A stretch of DNA of 64,000 nt from positions 1 to 64,000 of the forward strand of contig NZ_FLQX01000125.1 in the NCBI RefSeq assembly GCF_900089955.1, read 5' to 3'. The notes under the pieces are model-generated. The model saw only the letters and a program-made list of their open reading frames with translations. It was not told the origin of the DNA and did no database searches. Of the stretch, positions 46,782 through 57,262 are shown piece after piece (position 1 is the stretch's first letter; each line of letters opens with the position of its first letter). The stretch comes from Candidatus Accumulibacter aalborgensis. GTDB taxonomy: Bacteria; Pseudomonadota; Gammaproteobacteria; Burkholderiales; Rhodocyclaceae. The translations under genes were made by a program, and so were the position numbers.

Positions 46782-49700
46782 ATGAGCGTCGTCGAGACCA
46801 ATGCCTTACGCCAGCGCCTGCATGACCATCACCACATCGACGAAGCACAGGTCGTCGATGAACTGATCGCTCTGGCCCGTTTCAGTCATTCCGAACAGGA
46901 AGGCATCCGCCAGCGGGCGACGCCCCTGGTCCAGGCGGTGCGTGACAGCCGCCTGAATACAAGCGGTATCGACGCCTTCCTGGCGACTTACGACCTCTCG
47001 TCGCGCGAAGGCGTCGTCCTGATGTGCCTCGCTGAAGCCCTGCTGCGCATCCCCGACGCGGAGACCGTCGATCGCCTGATTCGCGACAAGATCGGCAACA
47101 CCGAGTGGGAGAAACGGCTCGGCAGCTCGCACAGCACCTTTGTCAACGCCGGCACCTGGGCGCTGATGCTCACTGGCCGCATCGTCAATCTCGACAACGA
47201 CGACCGTAACCTGCGCGGCACCCTCAAGCGCCTCGTCGCACGCGCCGGAGAACCAGTGATCCGGCAGGCCGTGAGCACCGCGATGCGCATCCTCGGCAAG
47301 CAGTTCGTCATGGGACGCAACATCGACGAAGCGCTGGATCGTGCCCACGGCGCGGAAAAATCCGGCTACCGCCACTCCTACGACATGCTCGGTGAATCGG
47401 CGCGCACGAGTGCCGACGCGCTGCGCTATTTCGAGTCCTACAGCAAGGCCATCGCCGCCATCGGCAAGGCCGCCACCGGCCGACCGGCTTTCGAGGCGCC
47501 GTCGATCTCGATCAAGCTCTCGGCGCTGCACCCGCGCTATGAAGTCGCCAACGAGCAGCGCGTGCGCAACGAACTGCTGCCGGCGGTCCAGGCGCTGGCC
47601 TTGCGGGCCAAGGCGCGCAACATCGGCTTCACGATCGACGCCGAGGAAGTGGATCGACTGGAGATTTCGCTAGACCTGATCGAGACGCTGGCCCTGGCCC
47701 CCGAACTCGCCGGCTGGAACGGCCTCGGTCTTGCCGTCCAGGCCTACCAGAAACGCGCGCTGCCCCTGATCGACTGGCTTGCCGACCTCGCGCAACGCGC
47801 TGATCGGCGGCTGATGGTGCGCCTGTGCAAGGGCGCTTACTGGGATGCCGAGATCAAGATGGCGCAGGAACGCGGCCTGTCCGACTACCCGGTGTTCACC
47901 CGCAAGGTGTCCAGCGATGTCTCCTATCTGGCCTGCGCCCGGCGCCTGTTGGCCAACCCGCAAGCGTTCTACCCGGCGTTCGCGACGCACAATGCCCACA
48001 CGCTGGCAGCGATCGCCGAGGTGGCCATCAGCGCCGGCGGCAGCGACGAATGGGAATACCAGCGCCTGCACGGAATGGGCGAAGAGATGTACGACGAGGT
48101 TGTCGGCGACGACAAGTGGGGACGAGCCTGCCGCGTGTATGCGCCGGTTGGCAGCCACGAGGACCTGCTCGCCTACCTGGTCCGTCGCCTGCTCGAGAAC
48201 GGCGCCAACTCGTCGTTCGTCAATCGCGTCAATGACGCCACCCTGCCGATCGCCGCGCTGATCGCTGACCCGGTCGAAAAAGCAGCCGCCCTGGCCGTCA
48301 AACGCCAGGCGCGCATCCCTCTGCCGTGCGACCTCTTCGGTGCCGAGCGTACCAATAGTGAAGGCCTTGACATGAACGACAAACCCACTCTCGAAGACCT
48401 GCGCAGCACCATCGAACAGAGCCACCGGGTCAGCTACTTCGCTGCGCCGCTGATCGGCGGCAAGGCGCGTGCCGGAGCCAGCCAGCCGGTCCGCTCACCC
48501 GCCGATCAACGCGAAATCGTCGGCCAGGTGGTCGCCGCCAGCGTCGCTGACGTGAGCGCCGCGCTGGCCGTGGCGCAGGCCGCTTTTCCGGCCTGGGAAG
48601 CGACACCCGCCAGCGAGCGCGCAGCGGTGCTGGAACGTGCCTCCGACCTGATGCAGGGGCGCCTCCCGGAACTGGTCACGCTGATCGTCCGCGAAGGCGG
48701 TCGAACGCAGGCCGATGCCGTCTCCGAGGTACGCGAGGCGATCGACTTCTGCCGCTACTATGCCGCGCAGGCGAGGGAGAAGTTCTCGCAGCCGATTCTG
48801 CTGCCGGGCCCGACCGGCGAGCGCAACAGCCTCTCGCTGCACGGCCGCGGCGTTTTCGTCTGCATCAGTCCGTGGAATTTCCCGCTGGCCATTTTCGTCG
48901 GCCAGATCGCCGCCGCGCTGGCTGCCGGCAATTGCGTGCTCGCCAAACCGGCCGAGCAGACGCCACTGGTCGCCGCCCTGGCCATCAAACTGCTGCACGC
49001 TGGCGGCATCCCGGCTGATGCGCTCGCCTTCCTGCCGGGCGATGGCCACATCGGTGCGGCGATGGTCGCCGGCCGCGAATGTGCCGGCGTGGCGTTCACG
49101 GGTTCGACCGAGGTGGCGCGCGTCATCGCCCGTGCGCTGGCCGACAAGGACGGCCCGATCGTGCCGCTGATTGCCGAAACCGGGGGCCAGAACGCGATGA
49201 TCGCCGATTCGTCCGCGCTCCCCGAGCAAATCGTCCGCGACGTCGTCGCCTCGGCGTTCAACTCCGCCGGCCAGCGCTGCTCGGCGCTGCGCGTGCTGTT
49301 TGTCCAGACCGACATCGCCGACAAGGTCAATGAAATGCTTGCTGGCGCGATGCAGGAGTTGCGGATCGGCAATCCGGCTGAACTCGCCACCGACGTCGGC
49401 CCGGTGATCGACGAGGCGGCGCGCGGCGTACTCCAGGCACACGCGAGCTGGCTCGACAGTTTCGCGATGCCAATCCACACCTGCCCGCTCGACCATCAGG
49501 CGACTGCGCATGGCACTTTCTTCGCGCCACGGGCCTACGAGATCGACAGCCTGTCGCGCCTCGGACGAGAAATCTTCGGTCCGATCCTGCACGTCATTCG
49601 TTGGCGCGCCGAGGACCTCGACCAGGTCTGCGAAGCCATCGCCAATACCGGTTACGGGCTGACACTGGGCATTCACAGCCGCATCGACGAAACGATCAAG

Positions 49701-49925
49701 CGCATTACCGCCCGCCTGCATGTCGGCAACACTTACGTGAACCGCAACCTCATCGGTGCGGTGGTCGGCGTCCAGCCTTTTGGCGGCGAGGGTCTCTCGG
49801 GCACCGGCCCGAAGGCCGGTGGGCCACACTACCTCTATCGATTTGCCAGCGAACGGACGGTTTCCGTCGATACCACCGCTGCCGGAGGCAATGCCGGACT
49901 GATGGCGCTCGATGAAAGCGAGTGA
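46782..49925 (+). CDS. putA: bifunctional proline dehydrogenase / P5C dehydrogenase
   Basis: 1047 residues from the ATG at 46782 (GGAAGG upstream). The N-terminal half is a proline dehydrogenase barrel (FAD site region GYRHSYDMLGESART, IKLSALHPRYE, VRLCKGAYWDAEIK). The C-terminal half (about 530-1047) is an aldehyde dehydrogenase with ETGGQNAMI (general-base Glu) and GQRCSALRV (catalytic Cys). It oxidises proline to glutamate with electrons entering the quinone pool. It lacks the N-terminal ribbon-helix-helix domain that lets E. coli PutA repress transcription, so it is the short, enzyme-only type. Confidence 0.95.
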   Translation: MSVVETNALRQRLHDHHHIDEAQVVDELIALARFSHSEQEGIRQRATPLVQAVRDSRLNTSGIDAFLATYDLSSREGVVLMCLAEALLRIPDAETVDRLIRDKIGNTEWEKRLGSSHSTFVNAGTWALMLTGRIVNLDNDDRNLRGTLKRLVARAGEPVIRQAVSTAMRILGKQFVMGRNIDEALDRAHGAEKSGYRHSYDMLGESARTSADALRYFESYSKAIAAIGKAATGRPAFEAPSISIKLSALHPRYEVANEQRVRNELLPAVQALALRAKARNIGFTIDAEEVDRLEISLDLIETLALAPELAGWNGLGLAVQAYQKRALPLIDWLADLAQRADRRLMVRLCKGAYWDAEIKMAQERGLSDYPVFTRKVSSDVSYLACARRLLANPQAFYPAFATHNAHTLAAIAEVAISAGGSDEWEYQRLHGMGEEMYDEVVGDDKWGRACRVYAPVGSHEDLLAYLVRRLLENGANSSFVNRVNDATLPIAALIADPVEKAAALAVKRQARIPLPCDLFGAERTNSEGLDMNDKPTLEDLRSTIEQSHRVSYFAAPLIGGKARAGASQPVRSPADQREIVGQVVAASVADVSAALAVAQAAFPAWEATPASERAAVLERASDLMQGRLPELVTLIVREGGRTQADAVSEVREAIDFCRYYAAQAREKFSQPILLPGPTGERNSLSLHGRGVFVCISPWNFPLAIFVGQIAAALAAGNCVLAKPAEQTPLVAALAIKLLHAGGIPADALAFLPGDGHIGAAMVAGRECAGVAFTGSTEVARVIARALADKDGPIVPLIAETGGQNAMIADSSALPEQIVRDVVASAFNSAGQRCSALRVLFVQTDIADKVNEMLAGAMQELRIGNPAELATDVGPVIDEAARGVLQAHASWLDSFAMPIHTCPLDHQATAHGTFFAPRAYEIDSLSRLGREIFGPILHVIRWRAEDLDQVCEAIANTGYGLTLGIHSRIDETIKRITARLHVGNTYVNRNLIGAVVGVQPFGGEGLSGTGPKAGGPHYLYRFASERTVSVDTTAAGGNAGLMALDESE

Positions 49926-49989
49926 TCCGCGTCCACTGTCGAAAGTAAGTGTTGCATCTCTGTTCGGAAATCTATAGGATTTCTCGAAA

Positions 49990-50080
49990 TTGGCAAACCC
50001 GCCGAAAGTCGGGGGCGCAAAGCCACGGAGCTAAGGAGGAAACTCTATGCTGGCCGGGCCGCCGGGCCGCTTCCGTGGCG
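49990..50080 (+). ncRNA. cyclic di-GMP-I riboswitch (GEMM-I)
   Basis: The conserved GEMM-I core is present: GGCAAACC (49992-49999), a GAAA-capped hairpin (CCGCCGAAAGTCGGGGG), GCGCAAAGCCAC and a second helix CCACGGA (50023-50029) closed by TCCGTGG (50072-50078). GEMM-I RNAs bind cyclic di-GMP and control mRNA. It lies in the leader of the subtilase gene, 59 bases before its start. No clear terminator is seen downstream, so control could be at translation. Confidence 0.85.
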
Positions 50081-50138
50081 TCTCGTGATCGGTCGACCGC
50101 TTTGCATCCCGACTCCAGGCAACTCACAGGAGATCGCG

Positions 50139-52436
50139 ATGTCCAGACCCCGAGCAAGCCTTTCTCTTCCCGCAGTGGCCATGTTGTCGGCCTTTGCCAG
50201 CCTGAGTGTGCAGGCCGCCGATCCGGGACTGGCACCCTGGCTAGTACAGATGGGTGCCAGCACGGCCATCGTCTCCGCGGCCAACTGGGGCAAGGGCCAG
50301 GTTCTCGGGGTGGTCGACACGGGCATTGTCGCCAACCATCCAGTCTTTGCGCCGGGGCAGGTTTCCGCGTCGCTGAGTGCCTGCGCCGCCGTCTCGTTCA
50401 AGTGCTCCAGCGGGGTCAACGATGACAACGGCCACGGCACCGCGGTCGCCTCGATTGCGGCGGCCAATCGGCCGACCGCCGGCACCTACAGCTACAACGG
50501 TTATACGGTAAAGGCCAACAGCCTCATCGGTGTGGCACCGAACGCCAACATCGTCGCAGAAAAGGTCCTCAACGCCAGCGGCTCCGGATACAGCACCGAC
50601 GTCGCAAACGGCATCAACAAGGCCGTCGCGGCCGGTGCCGGGGTCATCAACCTTTCGCTGACCTACATGGCCACCCCGGATATCATTGCCGCGATCAACG
50701 GCGCCGCCACCAAAGGCGTCACGATTGTCTGGGCCGGCGGCAACGACAGCAGGGCACTGCTGGCCAATGCCAATACCAGCGGGCTCACCGCTGCCGCGAT
50801 CAAGCGCCTGGTGTTCGCCGGCGCGCTCGATACGACGGCAGCCCATGCCGCCGCGTTCAGCAACAACGCGGGAACGGGATCGCTGATCAGTACCACCGGG
50901 GCCAATACGAGCTACGCCTCCCGCTGGATCTCGGCGCCCGGCACCAGCATTCTCGCACCCGGGATTCAATACGGTCCGAATGCCATGGCGACCTGGTCGG
51001 GGACGTCGATGGCCGCCCCATTGGTCAGCGGCTCACTGCTCCTTCTCCAATCAGCCTGGCCGATCCTGAAAACGAATGGCACAACCGCCGATCTGCTCCT
51101 CGGCACAGCCACTGATCTAGGCGTCAAGGGAGTCGATTCCACCTATGGGACGGGCCTCGTCAATCTCGCCACCGCTTTTCAGCCCGTCGGCGCACTTTCA
51201 GTCACCCTGGCCAACGGCAACAGCACTCCCGTGTCAGCGATCAGCGGGTCGCTTCTCACCAGCGGGGCCTTGGGAAATCTCATGGCGATCAAGGAAAGGC
51301 TTGCCAATTACATGAGCTTCGACAGCTACCAGCGCAACTTCACGGTCAACCTGTCCGGGCTGATTCAGAGCAGGCCGACTGCGGCCTCGCTCAACCCATT
51401 GCCGACGAATGTGAATAGCGGCGTGACGACGATCAAGTTGAGTGACGGCAGCGAAATGTCCAGACTTCATCTGCCGACTACCACTGAGACAGAGCGCATG
51501 GGTGCTTTCGCGAACAGCGATCGGCCGCAGGGCAGTAGCCCTGGCTGCGTGGCCTTGACCAGCACCGCCGGCACCACGATGGCCATGGGCTACGGTGTGT
51601 CGAGCCAACTGTCGTTTTCAAGAGCCCTCTACGACGACAGCAAGCTGGTATCGATGGCCGGAGAAATGGCGGTTTCGAATCTCTCTGATCTTGCCCAGGG
51701 TGGTTACCACCTCGTCTATGGGATGAGAGCCAATCCGGACACACGCCTTGCCTTTGCCTTCAGCCGGAGCGCAAGCACGTTCTATCCCGGCAAACCCGCC
51801 TGGGGAGAGACTGGAGGTTCATCCGCAGCGGCCAACACCCATCTGCTGATCGGCTTGATGCACAAGGTGAACCCGGACTGGACGGCGGGAGTCTCCGTCG
51901 GCCATCTGACCGAAGCCAACGGCATGCTGGGCAGCAGCTACGATGCGAACTCGGTGATCAGCATGGGAACGAACCGGACGACCAGCCTGGGACTGTCGCT
52001 CGGCTACTCTCTCGACACCGACCACAGTCTGCTGGCTGAAGCAGGGGTGGCCTTCACCGCAGCCGGGAGCAGCAACGGCCTGCTGACAGGAACGACGGCG
52101 ATCGAGTCGCGCTCATTTGGCGTCACCTTCCTGTCGCAACGCCTCTTCAACCAGGAAGACAGACTGGCGCTTTCCCTGAAGCAACCGTTGCGCGTGGTTT
52201 CCGGAAAGGCTTCGATGATCGTCCCCAACATCGACGAAGAGGGTGTGGCATACTACTCCAAGGAACTGGTCAGCCTGGCGCCAACCGGCAGGGAAGTGAA
52301 TTTCAGGATGGCCTATGACACACCGATCAACAGGAACCAATCGCTCAGCGTCCAGCTTGGCGCACGCCGAGAGGTGATGAACATCGCCGGCAATAATGAC
52401 GCAGGCATCGGCGCGACGTGGTCGGCGAAATTCTGA
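50139..52436 (+). CDS. subtilase (S8) autotransporter-like serine protease
   Basis: 765 residues from the ATG at 50139 (CAGGAGATCGCG). Signal peptide (VAMLSAFASLSVQA), then an S8 protease domain with Asp in GVVDTGI, His in DNGHGTAVAS and Ser in WSGTSMAAPLVSG. The second half (about 420-765) is beta-rich with repeated aromatic and Gly patterns and ends in Phe (GATWSAKF), as in outer-membrane beta barrels. It therefore resembles a cell-surface autotransporter protease. The riboswitch in its leader ties its expression to cyclic di-GMP. Confidence 0.88.
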   Translation: MSRPRASLSLPAVAMLSAFASLSVQAADPGLAPWLVQMGASTAIVSAANWGKGQVLGVVDTGIVANHPVFAPGQVSASLSACAAVSFKCSSGVNDDNGHGTAVASIAAANRPTAGTYSYNGYTVKANSLIGVAPNANIVAEKVLNASGSGYSTDVANGINKAVAAGAGVINLSLTYMATPDIIAAINGAATKGVTIVWAGGNDSRALLANANTSGLTAAAIKRLVFAGALDTTAAHAAAFSNNAGTGSLISTTGANTSYASRWISAPGTSILAPGIQYGPNAMATWSGTSMAAPLVSGSLLLLQSAWPILKTNGTTADLLLGTATDLGVKGVDSTYGTGLVNLATAFQPVGALSVTLANGNSTPVSAISGSLLTSGALGNLMAIKERLANYMSFDSYQRNFTVNLSGLIQSRPTAASLNPLPTNVNSGVTTIKLSDGSEMSRLHLPTTTETERMGAFANSDRPQGSSPGCVALTSTAGTTMAMGYGVSSQLSFSRALYDDSKLVSMAGEMAVSNLSDLAQGGYHLVYGMRANPDTRLAFAFSRSASTFYPGKPAWGETGGSSAAANTHLLIGLMHKVNPDWTAGVSVGHLTEANGMLGSSYDANSVISMGTNRTTSLGLSLGYSLDTDHSLLAEAGVAFTAAGSSNGLLTGTTAIESRSFGVTFLSQRLFNQEDRLALSLKQPLRVVSGKASMIVPNIDEEGVAYYSKELVSLAPTGREVNFRMAYDTPINRNQSLSVQLGARREVMNIAGNNDAGIGATWSAKF

Positions 52437-52486
52437 GAAACGAGCAGTGATCACCGTCCGTGTGATCCTGGAGGAGAGCGAGGCAG

Positions 52487-52798
52487 ATGCCCAAAGCAGC
52501 GAGTGATCCGCAGCGGAATGCCATCGCCCTGGCCTACAGCCAGACCGATGCGGCGCCGCGCGTGGTCGCCAAGGGGCGTGGCCTGATGGCTGAGCAGATC
52601 ATCGCGCGAGCGCACGAGCACGGCATCTACGTGCATGAATCAGCGGAAATGGTCTCGCTGCTGATGCAGGTCGATCTCGATCAGCACATCCCTCCACAGC
52701 TCTACCTGGCGGTCGCCGAACTGCTGGCCTGGCTCTACCGCCTAGAGAATGGCGAGTCGGGATTGCCGGTACCGGCTTTCGCCGCCGCCGAGCAGTGA
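52487..52798 (+). CDS. FlhB2-like protein (FlhB C-terminal domain homologue)
   Basis: 103 residues. RNAIALAYSQTDAAPRVVAKG and GIYVHESAEMVSLLMQVDLDQHIPPQLY are typical of the cytoplasmic C-terminal domain of FlhB/YscU. Stand-alone versions (FlhB2/YlqH) occur near flagellar genes; the role is poorly known. It lacks the autocleaving NPTH motif. It lies after the subtilase and before the YcgR-like gene, both linked to motility or surface state. CTGGAGGAGAGCG is upstream. Confidence 0.82.
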   Translation: MPKAASDPQRNAIALAYSQTDAAPRVVAKGRGLMAEQIIARAHEHGIYVHESAEMVSLLMQVDLDQHIPPQLYLAVAELLAWLYRLENGESGLPVPAFAAAEQ

Positions 52799-52884
52799 TT
52801 CCGGAACCATGACGGTGGCGGCGTCGGTTACCCCCTCAGCGGTTTTGCTTTAAACTGCCGTCTCCACCTGGGCCAGGAAAGCAA

Positions 52885-53682
52885 ATGGAAGAAACGGACA
52901 TCCACTCGCCAGCACCGCCGCGGCAATTCGAAATCGAGCAGCCCGAGAGCTACGACGAATACCTCCTGCACTCGCCAGCCGAGGTCGCTGCGGTGCTTCG
53001 CTCGCTGATCGAGCGAAGGGCACTGGTCAGCGCCTACTTCAATCGGGGCCGTTCCTTCCTGCTGACCTCGGTGCTCAGCGTCGAAACGGATGCCGGCGAG
53101 CTCGTCCTCGACTGCGGCCGCGAGGAGGAGATTTGCCGCCAGGCCTTGCTGGCCGAGCAGCTTATTCTGACCGCCATGGTGGACAAGGTAAAGATTCAGT
53201 TTACGCTGCGCAAGGTAACGGCAACCCGGTTCGCCAGCCGGCCTGCCTTCCGTGCCGCACTACCCGACAAGGTATTGCGACTGCAGCGCCGGGAATATTT
53301 TCGCCTGTCGACGCCGATCGCCAAACCGGTGAAATTCGTCACGGCGATCAAACGACCCGACGGCAGCACGCTGGTCGTCGAAGCGTCCTTGATTGACATC
53401 AGCGGTGGCGGCGTCGGTCTGATGGCCACTCCCACCCTGGGTGCACTGCTGCCGCGCGGGGCGGCGCTGAACGACTGCAAGATGACGTTACCCGACGAGG
53501 GGCTACTGGTCGCCAATCTGTGCGTACGCAACAAGTTCGACGTCACGACCAGAGGTGGTTCGCACTACGTCCGCGTAGGCTGCGAATTCGTCGCCCTGCC
53601 CGGAGCCAGGACGAGCATGGTACAGCGCTACATCACGCGCGTCGAACGCGAGCGCAAGGCCAGACTGAGCGGCCTGACCTAG
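52885..53682 (+). CDS. ycgR: YcgR-like PilZ-domain cyclic di-GMP receptor
   Basis: 265 residues. The N-terminal YcgR beta domain (about 25-125) is followed by a PilZ domain with LQRREYFRLSTP (RxxxR switch) and LIDISGGGVGL (D-x-S-x-x-G), the two cyclic di-GMP contact motifs. YcgR brakes the flagellar motor when the second messenger is high. AGGAAAG precedes the ATG. Close to a GEMM-I riboswitch and an FlhB2-like gene, it fits a motile-to-sessile control region. Confidence 0.9.
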   Translation: MEETDIHSPAPPRQFEIEQPESYDEYLLHSPAEVAAVLRSLIERRALVSAYFNRGRSFLLTSVLSVETDAGELVLDCGREEEICRQALLAEQLILTAMVDKVKIQFTLRKVTATRFASRPAFRAALPDKVLRLQRREYFRLSTPIAKPVKFVTAIKRPDGSTLVVEASLIDISGGGVGLMATPTLGALLPRGAALNDCKMTLPDEGLLVANLCVRNKFDVTTRGGSHYVRVGCEFVALPGARTSMVQRYITRVERERKARLSGLT

Positions 53683-53745
53683 CCCGACACGGCAGCCACG
53701 GATCGACTTCAGGCCAGTCGTCGGATGGCTTGAATCCGTAGTTCC

Positions 53746-53821
53746 GTAGGTTGGCTAAGCCCGCAGGGCGTAACCCAACACCTCGGCGGCAGGTCGGGTT
53801 ACGCTAACCCGACCAACCTAC
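53746..53821. repeat. palindromic extragenic repeat between ycgR and frdD
   Basis: GTAGGTTGG (53746-53754) pairs with CCAACCTAC (53813-53821); internal GGGTTACGCTAACCC forms another hairpin. This is a common dispersed proteobacterial intergenic element. It stands between convergent genes and could stop transcription from both sides. Confidence 0.6.
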
Positions 53822-53833
53822 CGTCTCGCGCGC

Positions 53834-54232
53834 CTAGAAACCGATGGCCAGTAACGCGTAAGCGGCGATCACCGTTCCCACCATCGCCAGCCCGTAACAA
53901 AGCAGCTTGGCGCCGGTGCCAGCGTGGATGCCGATGTCGTGCAGGCTATGAAAGATGCGGTGCGCTGCGTGCCACAGGAAGAGCGCGATGATGGCGAAGA
54001 TGAAACCCTTGCCGATCAGGTTCTGGGCGAAGGCGAGCATGTGCGGATAGCTCATGGTGTCCTTCGGCAGAACCACTCCGAGCGGCACGGCAATGCCGGT
54101 AATGAACACCAGCATCGGGCCAAAAAGCGCCGACAGCATGCCGCCGGCCCCGAACAGTGCCCAGAAGATCGGTGCGTTGGAACGTTTGCGTGTCGTCGTC
54201 TTCATCGCATTGGTCGCATTGGTTGCATTCAT
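53834..54232 (-). CDS. frdD: fumarate reductase membrane anchor subunit D
   Basis: 132 residues with three membrane helices (about 20-45, 70-95, 105-130). NAPIFWALFGAGGMLSALFGP and AHRIFHSLHDIGIH match FrdD. With FrdC it anchors the enzyme and holds the quinone site. The start overlaps the frdC stop (ATGA). The first residues are an odd repeat (NATNATNAM) that may be a slipped sequence. Confidence 0.92.
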   Translation of the reverse strand: MNATNATNAMKTTTRKRSNAPIFWALFGAGGMLSALFGPMLVFITGIAVPLGVVLPKDTMSYPHMLAFAQNLIGKGFIFAIIALFLWHAAHRIFHSLHDIGIHAGTGAKLLCYGLAMVGTVIAAYALLAIGF

Positions 54233-54627
54233 CGTGCCATCCCCCATACCAGTCCCAGCAAGGCCGCCATGGCCGCAGCGGCAACGGCCAGCCCGCTGCC
54301 GGTGATCGCCCAGGCCGAGAGCCGCTGGCCACCGACGACTACCGGCGGCATGGTCCTGGGCATGATCTTGAACCAGGTATAAGTGTGGTAGCCGAGGGCG
54401 ATCAGGGTCAGCACGTGAAAGCCGATGTACCACGAGCTCTTGAGCCCCAGCAACCAGACATTCCAGGCGGCTTCACCCTGCGACAGGTGAACCAGCCCGT
54501 TGAGCAGAATCCCGGCGTAGGCGGCGACAAACAATGCTGTCCCTTCGTGGATCATGTACTCAACGAAGAACGGATTCTTGCGCCACCATCCGTCCATCGA
54601 GCGCACATACGGACGACGCTTGTTCAC
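54229..54627 (-). CDS. frdC: fumarate reductase membrane anchor subunit C
   Basis: 132 residues, three membrane helices. [27 protein letters not shown] and [21 protein letters not shown] are typical of FrdC. It is heme-free as in E. coli FrdC: no paired axial His pattern of the SdhC/D type is seen. It overlaps both neighbours by 4 bases, giving frdABCD as a tight operon. Confidence 0.93.
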   Translation of the reverse strand: MNKRRPYVRSMDGWWRKNPFFVEYMIHEGTALFVAAYAGILLNGLVHLSQGEAAWNVWLLGLKSSWYIGFHVLTLIALGYHTYTWFKIMPRTMPPVVVGGQRLSAWAITGSGLAVAAAAMAALLGLVWGMAR

Positions 54628-55379
54628 TTGGCACCTCCCTTCGGAGTGAGGAAACGAAGAAAATAGTCTGCCGCACTAATAGTCTTGTTCTGGTTGACGG
54701 CGTTGGCCGGGTCCACATGCTTCGGGCAAACCTCCGAGCAGTAACCCACCGCCGTGCAGTTGAACACCCCTTCTTCGGAATTGATCAGTTCCATGCGCTC
54801 GGCCTTGCCGCCGTCGCGTGAATCGACGTTGTAGCGATGCAGCAGAGCGGTCGCTGCCGGTCCGATGAAACTGGAGTTGAGACCGAACTGCGGGCAGGCG
54901 GCATAGCACAGCAGGCAGTTGATGCACGAACTGAACTGTTCGTATTCGTTGAGCTGCTCGGGCGTCTGCAGATACTCGCCTTCTTGCAACGTGCGTGGTT
55001 CTTTCGGGATGATATAGGGCTGGATGCTTTCCAGCTTTTCCATGAAGCCTTCCATGTTGATCACCAGATCACGCTCGATCGGGAAATGCGACAGTGCTTC
55101 AACGCGTACCCGGGCCGGATAGTAGTCACGCAGGAAGGTCTGGCACGACAAACTCGGCTCGCCATTGATCATCATCCCACAACTACCGCAGATCGCCATC
55201 CGGCACGACCAGCGGAAACTCAACGAGCCGTCGAGATAGTCCTTGATGTACTGCACGCCCTGCAATACCGACATGTCGTCGGTAAACGGGACTTCGAAGA
55301 CCTGCTTGTGAGGTTCTTTGTCCTTCTCCGGGTGATAGCGCAGAACCTCTATTTCGATGACTTTCTGATTATCAGACAT
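54624..55379 (-). CDS. frdB: fumarate reductase iron-sulfur subunit
   Basis: 251 residues. The N-terminal ferredoxin domain has [21 protein letters not shown] for the 2Fe-2S centre, and the C-terminal part has [12 protein letters not shown] and [11 protein letters not shown] for the 4Fe-4S and 3Fe-4S centres. It passes electrons between the quinol site and FrdA. It starts at 55379, overlapping the frdA stop by 8 bases; upstream reading is within frdA. Confidence 0.95.
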   Translation of the reverse strand: MSDNQKVIEIEVLRYHPEKDKEPHKQVFEVPFTDDMSVLQGVQYIKDYLDGSLSFRWSCRMAICGSCGMMINGEPSLSCQTFLRDYYPARVRVEALSHFPIERDLVINMEGFMEKLESIQPYIIPKEPRTLQEGEYLQTPEQLNEYEQFSSCINCLLCYAACPQFGLNSSFIGPAATALLHRYNVDSRDGGKAERMELINSEEGVFNCTAVGYCSEVCPKHVDPANAVNQNKTISAADYFLRFLTPKGGAK

Positions 55380-57159
55380 GGGACGCCTTCCTTTCCTGCT
55401 CGGCCTTTTCGCCTGCGGCACCGTAGGCGCGCGTACCCGGCTGCGACTTGGTGATCTTGACTGGACCGTAGTCGATACGTGGAGCGCCGTCCGCGACGTA
55501 GTGCGCCTGCGAGTGCGCGAGGAAGTTGACATCGTCGCGCAGCTCGAAGCCGTCGAGTCGCTGATGGGCACCGCGCGACTCGCGCCGGTTGATCGCCGAA
55601 TACGCCATCGCCTGCGCTACGTCGAGCTGGTACTCAAGTTCGATCGCCAGCAGCCATTCGGTATTCCAGACGCTCGACTTGTCCTCGAGATTGACATTCC
55701 TGAACCGTGCTTTGAGTTCGTCGAGTTTGTCGCAGGTTTTCTGCATCGTTTCGGCCAGGCGGTAGATGCCGCAGCCGTCCTCCATGGTCTGCGCCATTTC
55801 CTTGCGCAAGGTGGCGATACGTTCCGTGCCGCCGGTTTTCTTCTTCAAACCAAGAATCCGCTGCTCGACCGCCTGCGCCTGCCTGAGCAGGCTTGCCGAA
55901 TTCCCCGGCGCAACCGACTTCGCGAAACGAGCGGCTTCGACTCCCGCTACCTTGCCGAAAACCAGGAGTTCGGACAGCGAATTGGAACCGAGACGGTTGG
56001 CACCGTGAATACCGACGCTCGAGCATTCTCCAGCCGCATAGAGACCCGCCAGTGGCGCGGCGCAAAGACCGTCGACCAGGATGCCGCCCATCGTGTAGTG
56101 CACCGCCGGGCGAACCGGGATCGGCGCACGCGCCGGGTCGACGCCCATGAACTGTTCAGCCAGTTCGTAGATCTGCGGCAAGCGCTCGCGCAGCTTTTCC
56201 TCGCCGAGATGACGCAGGTCCAGATGGACCACCGAACCGTGCAGACCTTCGATCGTGCGACCCTTTTGCTGCTCGTACCAGAACGCCTGGCTGAGACGAT
56301 CGCGTGGCCCGAGTTCCATCGCCTTGTTGCGCGGCGTCGGCTCGGCGGGACCGAGACCGTAATCCTGCAGATAGCGGTAACCATCCTTGTTCACCAGGAA
56401 GCCGCCTTCACCACGACAGGCCTCGGTGAATAACAGCCCGGTGCCCGGCATACAGGTCGGGTGATACTGAACGAATTCCATGTCGCGCAACGGAACGCCG
56501 TGCCGATACGCCAGCGCCATACCGTCGCCGGTTACCACGCCGCCATTGGTATTCTCGCGGAACACCCGGCCGGCACCACCAGTGGCGATGACCACCGACC
56601 GGGCCTCGATCAGCGACAATTCCCCCGAAGCGATCTCGATCGCGACAACGCCCTGCACGCGGCCATTGTCGACGACCAGATCGACACAGAAATGCTCATC
56701 GAAGCGTTTGATCGACGGATACTTGATCGACGTCTGGAACAGTGTGTGCAGCATGTGAAAACCGGTCTTGTCGGCGGCGAACCATGTCCGCTCGATCTTC
56801 ATGCCGCCGAAAGCGCGCACGTTGACGTGACCGTCCGGCGTACGGCTCCACGGGCAACCCCAGTGCTCCAGTTGGGTCAACTCTTCGGTGCAGTGCGCCA
56901 CGAAGTACTCGACCACATCCTGCTCGCACAGCCAGTCACCGCCACCCACGGTATCGTTGAAGTGATATTCGAGGCTGTCCGTCGTCTTCTTCACCCCCGC
57001 CGAGCCGCCTTCGGCCGCGACCGTATGGCTACGCATCGGATAGACCTTTGAAACCAATGCAATTCTCAGCGCAGGATCAGATTCCGCGACGGCGATTGCT
57101 GCCCGCAGGCCAGCCCCTCCTCCGCCAACGATCACTACATCTGCCTTGTATATCTCCAT
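55372..57159 (-). CDS. frdA: fumarate reductase flavoprotein subunit
   Basis: 595 residues. FAD-binding [15 protein letters not shown], the flavin-attachment segment [13 protein letters not shown], HxGCPWSR..., and substrate residues in FVQYHPT and [17 protein letters not shown] are present. Similarity is closer to E. coli FrdA than to SdhA over its whole length (602 residues in E. coli). The subunit reduces fumarate to succinate. First gene of frdABCD; start at 57159 with AAAGGATTGAGC upstream. Adjacent to a rhodoquinone-synthesis gene, which supports the reductive direction. Confidence 0.95.
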   Translation of the reverse strand: MEIYKADVVIVGGGGAGLRAAIAVAESDPALRIALVSKVYPMRSHTVAAEGGSAGVKKTTDSLEYHFNDTVGGGDWLCEQDVVEYFVAHCTEELTQLEHWGCPWSRTPDGHVNVRAFGGMKIERTWFAADKTGFHMLHTLFQTSIKYPSIKRFDEHFCVDLVVDNGRVQGVVAIEIASGELSLIEARSVVIATGGAGRVFRENTNGGVVTGDGMALAYRHGVPLRDMEFVQYHPTCMPGTGLLFTEACRGEGGFLVNKDGYRYLQDYGLGPAEPTPRNKAMELGPRDRLSQAFWYEQQKGRTIEGLHGSVVHLDLRHLGEEKLRERLPQIYELAEQFMGVDPARAPIPVRPAVHYTMGGILVDGLCAAPLAGLYAAGECSSVGIHGANRLGSNSLSELLVFGKVAGVEAARFAKSVAPGNSASLLRQAQAVEQRILGLKKKTGGTERIATLRKEMAQTMEDGCGIYRLAETMQKTCDKLDELKARFRNVNLEDKSSVWNTEWLLAIELEYQLDVAQAMAYSAINRRESRGAHQRLDGFELRDDVNFLAHSQAHYVADGAPRIDYGPVKITKSQPGTRAYGAAGEKAEQERKASHV

Positions 57160-57262
57160 GCTCAATCCTTTCTCGCGCCAGACACCGCCAGCCGCGATCA
57201 ACGTCCAGAGAGCCCCGGCAGAGGAAACTCCGGCGGGGCGGTTTGATTATTTGCTCGCCAGG

